A stretch of DNA of 53,640 bases from Nocardioides albidus (GTDB taxonomy: Bacteria > Actinomycetota > Actinomycetes > Propionibacteriales > Nocardioidaceae), in contig NZ_VDMP01000012.1 of assembly GCF_006335005.1 (NCBI RefSeq), positions 31,891 to 85,530 on the forward strand, read 5' to 3'. The translations under genes were made by a program, and so were the position numbers. This document shows, piece after piece, positions 43,702 to 52,303 of this stretch. Numbering within the stretch: position 1 is the first letter of the stretch; every line of letters begins with the position of its first letter. Below the pieces are notes generated by a model. It was given only the letters and a program-made list of their open reading frames with translations, had not been told where the DNA came from and did no database searches.

Positions 43702-45186
43702 TCAGTGGTTGATCCAGACGGTCTTGAGACCGACGTACTTGTCGAGGGCGTGCAGTGAGAGGTCGCGGCCGAACCCGGAGCCCTTGAACCCGCCGAACGG
43801 GGTCCACGCGCTGAAGGCGTCGACGCCGTTGACGGTGACCGTGCCGGCGTGGATCTGCTCGGCGAGGCGGTGCGCGCGGCTCAGGCTGCCGGTCGCGACG
43901 GACGCGGCCAGGCCGTAGGGCGTGTCGTTGGCCAGAGCGACGGCCTCGTCCTCGGTGTCGAACGGGGTGATCGCGAGCACCGGACCGAAGACCTCCTCGC
44001 GGGCGAGGGCCGACGCGGGGTCGACGCCGTCGAAGACGGTGGGCTGCACGTAGCAGTCGCTGCCGTCGCGGGCGATCCGCTCGCCGCCCGTCACGAGTCG
44101 GGCGCTGCCGGCCCGCGCTGCGTCGACGTACTCCATGATCCGGTCGGTCTGCTCGGGCGAGACGATGGCGCCCATGCCGGCCTCGGGGTCGAGCGGGTCG
44201 CCGGGCGCGTACGACGCCGCCTCGGCCGCGACGAGTGACACGAACTCCTCGTGCACCTCGCGCTGGACGAGCACGCGGGAGTGGGCGGAGCACACCGCAC
44301 CCTGGTTGAACCAGATGCCGAACGCGGTCTGCCTCGCGGTCGCCGCGAGGTCCTCGGCGTCGGCGAACACCAGGTGCGGGCTCTTTCCGCCGCACTCGAG
44401 CCAGACCTGCTTGAGGTTGGACTGCCCGGCGTACTGCAGGAAGTAGGCGCCGACCTCCGTCGAGCCGGTGAAGGCCAGGACGTCGACGTCGGGGTGCAGG
44501 CCGAGCGCCCGGCCGGTGGTCTCGCCGAGCCCGGGGACGACGTTGAGGACGCCGTCGGGGATGCCGGCCTCGGCGGCCAGCTCGGCGATGCGCAGGGCCG
44601 AGGACGGTGACTGCTCGGCCGGCTTGAGGACGACGCTGTTGCCGGCCGCCATCGCGGGGGCGACCTTCCAGGCCAGCATGTCGACCGGGTAGTTCCAGGG
44701 GACGACGGCGCCGACGACGCCGAGCGGCACGCGGCGGATCAGGCCGAGCGTGCCGGGCGGGGTGGGCGCGACCTCGTCGTTGATCTTGTCGATCGCCTCC
44801 GCGTAGTAGCGGAACAGGCTGACCGAGAAGGGCAGGTCGAGCTCGTGGGCGTCGACGACCCGCTTGCCCATGTCGAGCGAGTCGAGCACGGCCAGCTCCG
44901 CTGCGTGGTCGGCCAGGAGGTCGGCGAAGCGCAGCATCCGCTCGCGGCGGAAGGCCACGCCGGCGCGACTCCACGTGCCGGCGGCGAAGGTCGCGCGGGC
45001 GCTGCGGACGGCGGCGTCGACGCCCTCGGCGCCGGCGTCGGCGACCTCGGCGAGCAGGGATCCGTTGGCGGGGTTGCGGTTCTCGAAGGTCTCGGCAGCG
45101 GCGTCGACGAAGCGACCGCCGACGAACGGCCGGGTCGGGATGACGACCTTGCCGGCCTCCGCGAGCCAGTCCTGGTGGGTGCGCAC
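43702..45186 (-). CDS. Aldehyde dehydrogenase, probable imidazole-acetaldehyde dehydrogenase
   Basis: 494 aa from GTG 45186, preceded by AAAGGACG; the longer ATG at 45234 lies inside the operator palindromes and would add 16 unconserved residues. Catalytic Glu in WLECGGKSPHLVFAD, nucleophile Cys in GIWFNQGAVCSAHSRVL (about residue 285), cofactor loop VPWNYPVDMLAWKVAPAMAAGN and the terminal FKGSGFGRDLSLHALDKY. It is close to the PuuC/gamma-aminobutyraldehyde group. As first gene of the histamine operon it would oxidise imidazole acetaldehyde to imidazole acetate. Control by the divergent TetR is likely. Confidence 0.9.
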   Translation of the reverse strand: MRTHQDWLAEAGKVVIPTRPFVGGRFVDAAAETFENRNPANGSLLAEVADAGAEGVDAAVRSARATFAAGTWSRAGVAFRRERMLRFADLLADHAAELAVLDSLDMGKRVVDAHELDLPFSVSLFRYYAEAIDKINDEVAPTPPGTLGLIRRVPLGVVGAVVPWNYPVDMLAWKVAPAMAAGNSVVLKPAEQSPSSALRIAELAAEAGIPDGVLNVVPGLGETTGRALGLHPDVDVLAFTGSTEVGAYFLQYAGQSNLKQVWLECGGKSPHLVFADAEDLAATARQTAFGIWFNQGAVCSAHSRVLVQREVHEEFVSLVAAEAASYAPGDPLDPEAGMGAIVSPEQTDRIMEYVDAARAGSARLVTGGERIARDGSDCYVQPTVFDGVDPASALAREEVFGPVLAITPFDTEDEAVALANDTPYGLAASVATGSLSRAHRLAEQIHAGTVTVNGVDAFSAWTPFGGFKGSGFGRDLSLHALDKYVGLKTVWINH

Positions 45187-45201
45187 AGGCAACGTCCTTT
45201 C

Positions 45202-45234
45202 TTTGCGCTTCGGCGCAAATATGACCCGGGTCAT
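45202..45234. promoter_or_regulatory. Two adjacent palindromes between aldehyde dehydrogenase and tetR
   Basis: TTTGCGCTTCGGCGCAAA (45202-45219, 7-bp arms, 4-bp spacer) is followed 1 bp later by the perfect 14-bp palindrome ATGACCCGGGTCAT (45221-45234). Both lie between the divergent starts at 45186 and 45264, an ideal place for TetR binding. Confidence 0.65.
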
Positions 45235-45263
45235 AGGACCCTGTCAACGCTAGGGTGGTCCGT

Positions 45264-45920
45264 ATGGGACGACCCAAGGACCAGGCGGCGCGCCGCGAGC
45301 ACCTGATCGCCGCCACCCTCGAGGTGATCGCGCGCGACGGACTCGGCGGCGTGACCATGAAGAGCATCGCCGCGGAGGCGGGCATCTCACCGCGCCTGGT
45401 GGCCTACTACTACCCGGACCTCGACGGCCTGGTGGAGGCCGCCCACCAGGCCGCGACCGACCGCTACTTCTGGTCGCGCCAGCAGGTCGTCGCCGGCGAC
45501 CTCTCGCCCGTCGAGAAGCTCGGTCGCCTGATGTACTCGGGCCTTCCGCGCGGGCACGACCTGCTGCTCAGCCAGGTCCTCGACGAGATCTCGGTCAGCG
45601 CCAGCCGCAGCCCGATGCACGCCACCTTGATGACCCTGCTCTTCGACCGCGAGGTCTCGCTCTACACCGCGGTGCTCGAGGTGGGGCGGGCCACCGGGGA
45701 GTTCACGCTCGTCGACAGCGCTGACGCGATCGCCCGCAACTTCGTCGCTCTCGAGGACGCGTTCGGCCTGCACCTGCTCGCCCACAACTCCTCGCTCACC
45801 CTGGAGCGGGCCGAGCAGCAGTTGGCGAGCTATGCCCTTGCAGCCACCGGGGTGCGAATCCCCCCGATCGCTCCGGCATTGCCGACCAAGGCAAAGAAGG
45901 CTTCCGGCAGGACCGGGTGA
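45264..45920 (+). CDS. TetR-family repressor, probable regulator of the histamine operon
   Basis: 218 aa from ATG 45264 (a GTG 9 bp earlier is less likely). N-terminal TetR HTH: REHLIAATLEVIARDGLGGVTMKSIAAEAGISPRLVAYYYPDLDGLVEAA. The C-terminal ligand domain is helical (LGRLMYSGLPRGHDLLLSQVLDEISVSAS, TALVDSADAIARNFVAL-like). The divergent intergenic region has two palindromes. The inducer is probably histamine or imidazole acetaldehyde (inference). It converges with the BCCT gene, only 7 bp between stops. Confidence 0.9.
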   Translation: MGRPKDQAARREHLIAATLEVIARDGLGGVTMKSIAAEAGISPRLVAYYYPDLDGLVEAAHQAATDRYFWSRQQVVAGDLSPVEKLGRLMYSGLPRGHDLLLSQVLDEISVSASRSPMHATLMTLLFDREVSLYTAVLEVGRATGEFTLVDSADAIARNFVALEDAFGLHLLAHNSSLTLERAEQQLASYALAATGVRIPPIAPALPTKAKKASGRTG

Positions 45921-45927
45921 CGCCCCG

Positions 45928-47673
45928 TCAGGACGGGAGCGGCTCGCCGTCGGCGCGGTCGAGTGCGGAGTCGGAGTCGGGGGCGGGGGCGGTGTCGGGG
46001 GCGGTGTCGGCGCCGAGGCTGGCCAGGGCGACCGTCTGGTGCTCGACGAGATCGAACTTCTGCGCGTGCAGGACGGCGCGACGCACGCGCGCGGGCAGCG
46101 TCGACTCGTAGGGCTCGGCCCGCAGCGACTTCACCAGGGACACGCACATCGCCACGATGACCAGCATGAACGGCCCGGCCACGATGATCACGAGGGTCTG
46201 CAACGCGCCCAGCCCGCCGGACCACAGCAGGATGGAGGCGACGGCCCCTTGGGCGACGCCCCAGAACACGACCAGCCACCGCATCGGCTCCTCCTTGCCG
46301 TGCTGGCTCAGCATGCCCATGACGATGGAGGCGGAGTCCGCGCCGGTGATGAAGAAGATCGCGATCAGGAACACGGCGAGGACCACGGTGACGGTGGCGA
46401 GCGGATACTCGCGCAGCATCGTGAAGAGGGCGCTCTCGCTGCCCTCCTCGGCGAGCACGGCGCCGAGGTCGTCCTCGCCGCTCAACTGCACATCGAAGGC
46501 GGCGCCGGCCATGATCGAGAACCACACGAACGAGACGAGGCTCGGCACCGCGATCACGTAGATCACGAACTCGCGGATGGTGCGGCCCTTCGAGATCCGG
46601 GCGATGAACATGCCGACGAACGGCGTCCACGACACCCACCACGCCCAGTAGAAGATCGTCCAGCCGTTGATGAACTCCTGGCCGCCGAACGCTCCTGTGC
46701 GGAACGACATGGTCGGCAGGCGGGTGAGGTAGCCGCCGAGCGACTCGGTGAAGGTGCTCATGATGAACACCGTCGGTCCCACCACGAAGAGGAAGAACAC
46801 CAGCAGGACGGCCGCCACGGCGTTCGCGTTGGAGAGGATCTGGACGCCCTTGTCGATGCCGCTCACCGCCGACGCCACGAAGCACAGCGTGAGGACGGCG
46901 ATCACCCCGACGGTCAGCCACTTGGAGTCGCCGGAGCCGAACACGTCGTCGAGGCCGCCCGTGATCTGCAGTGCGCCCAGCCCCAGCGAGGTGGCCGAGC
47001 CGAACAGGGTCGCGAAGATCGCGATCACGTCGATCGCCTTGCCCGGCCCCTCGGTGGCCCGACGTCCCAGCAGGGGACCGAACGCGCCCGAGACGAGGTT
47101 GCCCGCGCCCTTGCGGTAGGCGAAGTAGCCGATCGCCAGACCGATGACGGCGTACATCGACCACGGGTGCAGACCCCAGTGGAAGAAGGAGTACTCCATC
47201 GCCGTGCGGGCCGCCTCGGGCGAGCCCGCCTCGGCCCGGCCCGGCGGGGTGCTGGCCGGGTCGGTGGCCGTGAGGTAGGTCAGCGGCTCGGCGACGCCCC
47301 AGAACATCAGCCCGATGCCCATGCCGGTGGCGAACATCATCGACACCCAGGAGAAGGTCGAGAACTCGGGTCTGGAGTCGTCGGGCCCCAGCCGGATGTT
47401 GCCGTAGCGGGTCAGGGCGAGATAGGCCGACAGGATCAGGAACCCGGCGCTGACCAGCACGAACAGCCAGCCGAAGTCATTGGTGATCCAGCCCAGCACC
47501 TTGCCGGTTCCGGTGGTCATGGACGCCGAGTCCACGGCGCCCCAGATCAGGAAGGTGAGCACCAGCGCAGCGGCGACCCCGAAGGTCACCCGGTCGAGAG
47601 GCACGCGCCCGGTGGGTCGGCGGGGCGACCCGCTCTCGTGTCCCGACGATTCCTGCAGCGTCACCTCGGCCAT
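45928..47673 (-). CDS. betP: BCCT-family betaine/carnitine/choline transporter
   Basis: 581 aa from ATG 47673, with GGAAGGA at good spacing; a longer frame would cross the operators. It has twelve membrane segments. The glycine-rich unwound helix FATGMGIGLMFWGVAEPLTYL (around residue 120) and the TM8 tryptophan motif WAWWVSWTPFVGMFIARISKGRTIREF match BetP closely and form the betaine site. The Met-Gly-Ile-Gly form rather than GxGxR points to a Na+-coupled betaine symporter. The C-terminal tail is acidic (ADTAPDTAPAPDSDSALDR) instead of the basic osmosensing helix of BetP. That suggests uptake for catabolism more than osmotic gating. The promoter carries the same double IclR site as betB. Confidence 0.9.
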   Translation of the reverse strand: MAEVTLQESSGHESGSPRRPTGRVPLDRVTFGVAAALVLTFLIWGAVDSASMTTGTGKVLGWITNDFGWLFVLVSAGFLILSAYLALTRYGNIRLGPDDSRPEFSTFSWVSMMFATGMGIGLMFWGVAEPLTYLTATDPASTPPGRAEAGSPEAARTAMEYSFFHWGLHPWSMYAVIGLAIGYFAYRKGAGNLVSGAFGPLLGRRATEGPGKAIDVIAIFATLFGSATSLGLGALQITGGLDDVFGSGDSKWLTVGVIAVLTLCFVASAVSGIDKGVQILSNANAVAAVLLVFFLFVVGPTVFIMSTFTESLGGYLTRLPTMSFRTGAFGGQEFINGWTIFYWAWWVSWTPFVGMFIARISKGRTIREFVIYVIAVPSLVSFVWFSIMAGAAFDVQLSGEDDLGAVLAEEGSESALFTMLREYPLATVTVVLAVFLIAIFFITGADSASIVMGMLSQHGKEEPMRWLVVFWGVAQGAVASILLWSGGLGALQTLVIIVAGPFMLVIVAMCVSLVKSLRAEPYESTLPARVRRAVLHAQKFDLVEHQTVALASLGADTAPDTAPAPDSDSALDRADGEPLPS

Positions 47674-47700
47674 GTTCGCGTCCTTCCCGGACCAGCAGTC

Positions 47701-47736
47701 GTTGCGCCGTCCGCAACAACGCGCGGATTGCGCAAC
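47701..47736. promoter_or_regulatory. Double IclR-type operator upstream of the BCCT gene
   Basis: GTTGCGCCGTCCGCAAC (47701-47717) has perfect 6-bp arms, and TTGCGCAA (47728-47735) is a perfect palindrome. Centre spacing is 22.5 bp, identical to the betB site at 10567-10601 and in the same order relative to the gene. This ties a transporter 37 kb away to the same regulator. Confidence 0.65.
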
Positions 47737-47773
47737 TACCATGCGCCGGGATGGCCCTGAGGTCAAGCAGTGC

Positions 47774-48238
47774 TCAGCGCACGCCCCACGAGTACGTCTG
47801 CTTGCACAGCTTCAGATAGACCAGGGTCTCGGTCGCCGTGACGCCGGGAATGGTGCGGATCCGCTGCGAGATGATCTCGAGCAGATCGGCGTCGCTCTCG
47901 CACACGACCTCCGCCAGCAGGTCGTAGGAGCCGGCCGTGATCACGACGTAGTCCACCTCCCGCAGCTCCGCGAGGGCGTCGGCGATCGGCTCGAGCTCAC
48001 CGGTGGCGCGGACGCCGATCATCGCCTGCCGCGCGAAGCCGAGCTCGATGGGATCGGTCACCGCGACGATCTGCATCACGCCGCCGTCCACCAGACGCTG
48101 CACGCGCTGCCGCACGGCGGCCTCGGACAGGCCCACGGCCTTGCCGATCGCGGCGTACGAGCGCCGGCCGTCCTCCTGGAGCTCGGTGACGATGGCCTTC
48201 GAGACCTCGTCGAGCGGGGTCGGCTTCGGCTTGGACAC
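47774..48238 (-). CDS. Lrp/AsnC-family transcriptional regulator
   Basis: 154 aa from GTG 48238 (AGGAT upstream). N-terminal AsnC HTH: LDEVSKAIVTELQEDGRRSYAAIGKAVGLSEAAVRQRVQRLVDGGVM; C-terminal RAM domain: YVVITAGSYDLLAEVVCESDADLLEIISQRIRTIPGVTATETLVYLKL. It is divergent from potD with 118 bp between, and lies 100 bp upstream of the BCCT start, same strand. The likely target is the divergent polyamine-type ABC operon and perhaps the aminotransferase. A 10-bp palindrome CGTTGCAACG (48267-48276) lies in the shared promoter. Confidence 0.92.
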   Translation of the reverse strand: MSKPKPTPLDEVSKAIVTELQEDGRRSYAAIGKAVGLSEAAVRQRVQRLVDGGVMQIVAVTDPIELGFARQAMIGVRATGELEPIADALAELREVDYVVITAGSYDLLAEVVCESDADLLEIISQRIRTIPGVTATETLVYLKLCKQTYSWGVR

Positions 48239-48266
48239 GCAACCGATCCTAGGGAAGTACGGATTT

Positions 48267-48276
48267 CGTTGCAACG
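48267..48276. promoter_or_regulatory. Palindrome in the lrp/potD divergent promoter
   Basis: CGTTGCAACG is a perfect 10-bp palindrome 29 bp before the lrp start and 81 bp before potD. It could be an Lrp/AsnC site. It shares GTTGC with the IclR motif but not its spacing. Confidence 0.35.
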
Positions 48277-48356
48277 ACGTAACTCCGCCACGGAATCGCT
48301 TGTCTTGTGATCCAGGTCATGCCACGATCGGCACGTTCTGATCTGGGGAGGTGGCA

Positions 48357-49523
48357 ATGGTCAATGCCCGTCTGAGTCGCCGGGCGGCGCTCCGCGGCGG
48401 CGCCGGCGTCCTGCTCGGCGGCGCCAGTCTCGGCGTCCTGCCGCTGTTCGGGAGTCCGGACCGCAAGCAGGACCCCGACTCGTGCCGGGCCCGGGACCTG
48501 TCGGCGTCCCAGAAGCGACTCGTCGTCTCCAACTGGCCGGCCTACATCGACGAGGACGACGACGGCTACGTCTCGACCCTCACGGAGTTCGAGCAGCGCA
48601 CGGGCATCAAGGTCGACTACACCGCCGACGTCAACGACAACCTCGAGTTCTTCGCCAAGGTCGTCAACCAGCTCGGCTCGTGCCAGCCCTCGAAGCGCGA
48701 CATGTTCATGCTCACCGACTGGATGGCCGCGCGGATGATCCAGGTCGGCTGGCTGCAGCCGCTGGACAGGACGAAGGTGCCCAACCTCCACGCCAACCTG
48801 ATCGACTCCCTCAAGGGCGTCGGCTGGGACCCCGACCGCACCTACTCCGCCCCGTGGCAGAGCGGCCTGTCCGGCATCGCCTACAACAAGTCGAAGGTCA
48901 AGGAGGTGCGCTCCTTCGAGGAGCTCCTCTCGCGCCCCGACCTCAAGGGCCGGATCTCCCTGCTCACCGAGATGCGCGACACGATGGGTCTCACTCTGCT
49001 GTCCCAGGGGGCGGACCCGTCGGACTTCAGCGGCGACGAGTGGGACGACGCCATCGACCGGCTCCGCAAGGCCCGCTCCGACGGCCAGATCCGCGCCTTC
49101 ACCGGCAACGAGTACATCCAGGACCTCTCGGCGGGCAACATCCTCGCCTGCGAGGCCTGGTCGGGCGACGTCGCCGCGGCCGAGGACGAGAACCTCGTGT
49201 TCGTCTCCCCCGAGGAGGGCACGATGATCTGGTCCGACAACATGCTCGTGCCCAACCTCGCGACCCACCAGGGCAACGCCGAGAAGTGGATCGACTACTA
49301 CTACGAGCCCGAGGTGGCCGCGAAGCTCGCCGCCTACGTCTGGTACATCTGCCCGGTCAAGGGCGCCCAGGAGGCGATGGAGAAGGTCGATCCCACGCTC
49401 GTCGACAACGAGCTGATCTTCCCGACCGCCGAGTCACTGAAGACGATGCATTCGTTCATGGCACTCGAGGAGTTCCAGATCCGCGCCTACGAAGGAGATT
49501 TCGCCGATGTCATTGGCGGCTGA
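48357..49523 (+). CDS. potD: Polyamine-type ABC transporter substrate-binding protein
   Basis: 388 aa from ATG 48357 with GGGAGG 5 bp before. The N-terminus has a twin-arginine-like signal (RLSRRAALRGGAGVLLGGASLG), so export may be by Tat. No clear lipobox follows, unusual for a Gram-positive binding protein. The SBP_bac-type fold is of PotD/PotF style: RLVVSNWPAYIDEDDDGY, FEQRTGIKVDYTADVNDN, FMLTDWMAARMIQVGWLQPLD, APWQSGLSGIAYN and EEGTMIWSDNMLVPN. It would bind spermidine, putrescine or a similar cation. It overlaps potA by 17 bp and heads a four-gene operon. Confidence 0.88.
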   Translation: MVNARLSRRAALRGGAGVLLGGASLGVLPLFGSPDRKQDPDSCRARDLSASQKRLVVSNWPAYIDEDDDGYVSTLTEFEQRTGIKVDYTADVNDNLEFFAKVVNQLGSCQPSKRDMFMLTDWMAARMIQVGWLQPLDRTKVPNLHANLIDSLKGVGWDPDRTYSAPWQSGLSGIAYNKSKVKEVRSFEELLSRPDLKGRISLLTEMRDTMGLTLLSQGADPSDFSGDEWDDAIDRLRKARSDGQIRAFTGNEYIQDLSAGNILACEAWSGDVAAAEDENLVFVSPEEGTMIWSDNMLVPNLATHQGNAEKWIDYYYEPEVAAKLAAYVWYICPVKGAQEAMEKVDPTLVDNELIFPTAESLKTMHSFMALEEFQIRAYEGDFADVIGG

Positions 49524-50643
49524 CCGCGCGTCCCGGAGCCTGCGGCTCACGGCACTCACCAAGGAGTTCGCCACCTTCACGGCCGTGCGCTCCCTCGACC
49601 TCGAGGTGCCGGCAGGCAGCTTCTTCGCCCTCCTCGGTCCGTCCGGCTGCGGCAAGACCACGACGCTGCGGATGGTCGCCGGACTGGAGGTCCCCACGTC
49701 TGGCTCGATCCATCTCGGCGACGACGAGATCACCTACGAGAAGCCCTACCGGCGGCCGGTCAACACCGTCTTCCAGAACTACGCGCTCTTCCCGCACCTC
49801 GACATCCACGAGAACGTCGCCTTCGGCCTGCGCCGGCGCAAGGTCAAGGACGTCGACCGGCAGGTCAAGGAGATGCTCGCCCTGGTCGAGCTCGAGTCCC
49901 AGGCGAAGAAGAAGCCGCCGCAGATGTCGGGCGGACAGCAGCAGCGCGTCGCCCTGGCCCGGGCCCTGATCAACCGGCCCGAGGTGCTCCTGCTCGACGA
50001 GCCGCTCGGCGCCCTCGACCTGAAGCTGCGCCGAGCGATGCAGATCGAGCTCAAGCGGATCCAGACCGAGGTCGGGCTCACCTTCGTGCACGTCACGCAC
50101 GACCAGGAGGAGGCGATGACCATGGCCGACACCATCGCGGTGATGAACGGCGGCGTCATCGAGCAGATGGGCTCCCCCGCCGAGCTCTACGAGAACCCGC
50201 GCACGACCTTCGTCGCCAACTTCCTCGGTCAGTCCAACCTCATCGCCGGGTCGGTCGCCAGCGCGGAGGGCGACGTCGTACGGGTCGACATGCACGGCAA
50301 CCAGGTCTCCATCCCGGCCGAGCGGGCGCACGCCCGCAGCGGCGAGGGCTGGGTGGGCATCCGGCCCGAGAAGGTGCTCCTCGCTCCGGCCGGCGAGCCG
50401 ATCGACGCGCCGGGCAACCACCTGACCGGCGGCATCGTCACCGACGTCAGCTTCGTCGGCGTCAGCACGCAGTACCTCGTGCAGATGCCATGGGGCCAGG
50501 AGCTGATGGCCTTCGAGCAGAACACCGGCCGCCGCGCGGTCCTGGCCAAGGGCACGAAGGTCGACGTCTCGTGGCGCCCCGAGTTCTCGTTCCTGCTGCC
50601 CGCCAGCCAGGACGTCAACGCGGGCGTCCTCGAGGAGGCGTGA
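49507..50643 (+). CDS. potA: Polyamine-type ABC transporter ATP-binding protein
   Basis: 378 aa, ATG 49507 with AAGGAG upstream, starting inside the potD 3' end. Walker A LLGPSGCGKTTTLRMVAGLE; signature MSGGQQQRVALARAL; Walker B VLLLDEPLGALDLKLR; switch His in FVHVTHDQEEAM. The C-terminal TOBE domain (SVASAEGDVVRVDMHGNQVSI, GWVGIRPEKVLLAP) is typical of PotA. It couples ATP hydrolysis to import via PotB/PotC. The stop overlaps the potB start by 1 bp (TGATG). Confidence 0.93.
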   Translation: MSLAADRASRSLRLTALTKEFATFTAVRSLDLEVPAGSFFALLGPSGCGKTTTLRMVAGLEVPTSGSIHLGDDEITYEKPYRRPVNTVFQNYALFPHLDIHENVAFGLRRRKVKDVDRQVKEMLALVELESQAKKKPPQMSGGQQQRVALARALINRPEVLLLDEPLGALDLKLRRAMQIELKRIQTEVGLTFVHVTHDQEEAMTMADTIAVMNGGVIEQMGSPAELYENPRTTFVANFLGQSNLIAGSVASAEGDVVRVDMHGNQVSIPAERAHARSGEGWVGIRPEKVLLAPAGEPIDAPGNHLTGGIVTDVSFVGVSTQYLVQMPWGQELMAFEQNTGRRAVLAKGTKVDVSWRPEFSFLLPASQDVNAGVLEEA

Positions 50644-51491
50644 TGCGTCGCGGACGGTTCACCGGCTACTGGCTGATGCTGCCGGCGGCCCTGTGGCTCG
50701 CGCTGTTCTTCGTCATCCCGTTCTACTCGCTGCTCGCCACCAGCCTCTACGACCCGGAGGGCTCGGTCCTGACGGGGTACGACGTCACCTACCACTTCGC
50801 GAACTTCGTCGACGCCCTCGACGACTTCTGGGAGCCGCTCCTCCGCTCGCTGTGGTACGCCGCGGTGGCGACCGCGATCTGCCTGGTCCTCGGCTACGTG
50901 CTGGCCTACGCGATCGCCTTCAAGGCCGGGCGGTGGAGCAGCCTGCTGCTGGTGCTGGTGATCGCGCCGTTCTTCACCAGCTTCCTGATCCGCACCCTGT
51001 CGTGGAAGCTGATCCTCGCCGACGACGGCTTCGTGGTCGACACGCTGCAGTTCCTGCACGTGCTGGGCGACGACAGCCGCCTGCTCGCCACCCCGGTCGC
51101 CGTGATCGCCGGCCTCGTCTACAACTTCCTGCCCTTCATGGTGCTGCCGCTCTACGCCAGCCTGGAGAAGATCGACGGCCGGCTGATCGAGGCGGCCGGC
51201 GACCTCTACGCCTCGCCGTCGCGCGGCTTCCTCAAGGTGACCCTGCCGCTGTCCAAGCCGGGAGTGATCGCCGGGACCCTGCTCACCTTCATCCCGGCCG
51301 CGGGCGACTACATCAACGCCTCCCTGCTCGGGAGCCCCAACCAGCGCATGGTCGGCAACGTCATCCAGAACCTGTTCACCAGCACCGGCGACTACGCCGC
51401 CGCCGGGGCGCTCTCGGTGATCCTGATGGCGATCATCGTCGCCATGGTCATGGTCTACATCCGCACCGCCGGGACGGAGGAGCTCGTATGA
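50643..51491 (+). CDS. potB: Polyamine-type ABC transporter permease
   Basis: 282 aa, ATG 50643. Six membrane segments; the PotB/PotH pattern includes YWLMLPAALWLALFFVIPFYSLLATSLY at the start, PFFTSFLIRTLSWKLILADDG, NFLPFMVLPLYASLEKIDGRLIEAAGDLYASPSRGFLKVTLPLSKPGVIAG (the EAA loop contacting PotA) and FIPAAGDYINASLLG. It pairs with PotC to form the channel. The stop overlaps potC (ATGA). Confidence 0.92.
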   Translation: MRRGRFTGYWLMLPAALWLALFFVIPFYSLLATSLYDPEGSVLTGYDVTYHFANFVDALDDFWEPLLRSLWYAAVATAICLVLGYVLAYAIAFKAGRWSSLLLVLVIAPFFTSFLIRTLSWKLILADDGFVVDTLQFLHVLGDDSRLLATPVAVIAGLVYNFLPFMVLPLYASLEKIDGRLIEAAGDLYASPSRGFLKVTLPLSKPGVIAGTLLTFIPAAGDYINASLLGSPNQRMVGNVIQNLFTSTGDYAAAGALSVILMAIIVAMVMVYIRTAGTEELV

Positions 51492-52303
51492 CCGGGTTGC
51501 AACGTGCGGGACGCTGGATCGGCGAGCACCTGGTCCTCGCGCTCGGACTGCTCGTCATGGTCTACATGTTCGTGCCGATCGCCGTCGTGATGCTGATGAG
51601 CTTCAACGACAACAGCAAGTCGCGCAACGTGTATGCCTTCCAGGACTTCACCTGGAGCAACTGGGCGCACCCGTGCCGGCCGAACGGCATGTGCGACGCC
51701 GTCGTCCGCAGCATCGAGATCGGCCTGCTCGCCACCCTCGTCGCCACGATCCTCGGCAGTCTCGCGGCGTTCGCGCTGGTGCGCCACGACTTCGTCGGCC
51801 GGTCGGCGGCCAACACCGTGATCTTCCTGCCGATGGCCTCGCCCGAGATCGTGATGGGCTCCTCGCTGCTGGCGCTCTTCGTCGCCAGCGGCTTCGGTGG
51901 CCGGCTGGGCTTCGTCACGATCTTCATCGCGCACGTGATGTTCTGCCTGTCGTTCGTGATCGTGACCGTCAAGGCACGTCTCACCGGCCTCGACGAGAAC
52001 CTCGAACAGGCGGCGATGGACCTCTACGCGAGCGAGTGGACGACCTTCTGGCGGGTCACCTTCCCGCTCGTCTTCCCCGGCGTCGCCGCCGCCGCCCTGT
52101 TGAGCTTCTCGCTGTCCTTCGACGACTTCATCATCACCAACCTCAACGCCGGCCAGACCGTCACCTTCCCCATGTTCGTGTGGGGCGTGGCCCAGCGCGG
52201 CATCCCGATGCAGGTCAACGTCGTCGGGACCGTCATGTTCCTGATCTCGATGTTCCTCGTCCTCGGCAACATGCTCGCCACCCGCAAGAAGGTCGCCGCC
52301 TGA
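51488..52303 (+). CDS. potC: Polyamine-type ABC transporter permease
   Basis: 271 aa, ATG 51488. PotC/PotI features: VYMFVPIAVVMLMSFNDN, SIEIGLLATLVATILGSLAAFALVRH, FLPMASPEIVMGSSLLALF, EQAAMDLYASEWTTFWRVTFPLVFPGVAAAALLSFSLSFDDFIIT (EAA loop followed by the conserved SFDDF). A periplasmic loop holds two Cys (HPCRPNGMCDAV). Last gene of potD-A-B-C; its stop codon runs straight into the 22-bp repeat array that begins at 52303. Confidence 0.92.
   Translation: MTGLQRAGRWIGEHLVLALGLLVMVYMFVPIAVVMLMSFNDNSKSRNVYAFQDFTWSNWAHPCRPNGMCDAVVRSIEIGLLATLVATILGSLAAFALVRHDFVGRSAANTVIFLPMASPEIVMGSSLLALFVASGFGGRLGFVTIFIAHVMFCLSFVIVTVKARLTGLDENLEQAAMDLYASEWTTFWRVTFPLVFPGVAAAALLSFSLSFDDFIITNLNAGQTVTFPMFVWGVAQRGIPMQVNVVGTVMFLISMFLVLGNMLATRKKVAA

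Noticed and set aside
45202..45219. Member of the GTTGC-N7-GCAAC regulon
   Set aside because: Arms are TTTGCGC/GCGCAAA with a 4-bp spacer, and it lies beside a TetR gene; the geometry differs.
43702..45234. Longer start for the histamine-operon aldehyde dehydrogenase at 45234
   Set aside because: That ATG is part of the operator palindrome and lacks a ribosome site; GTG 45186 has AAAGGACG upstream.
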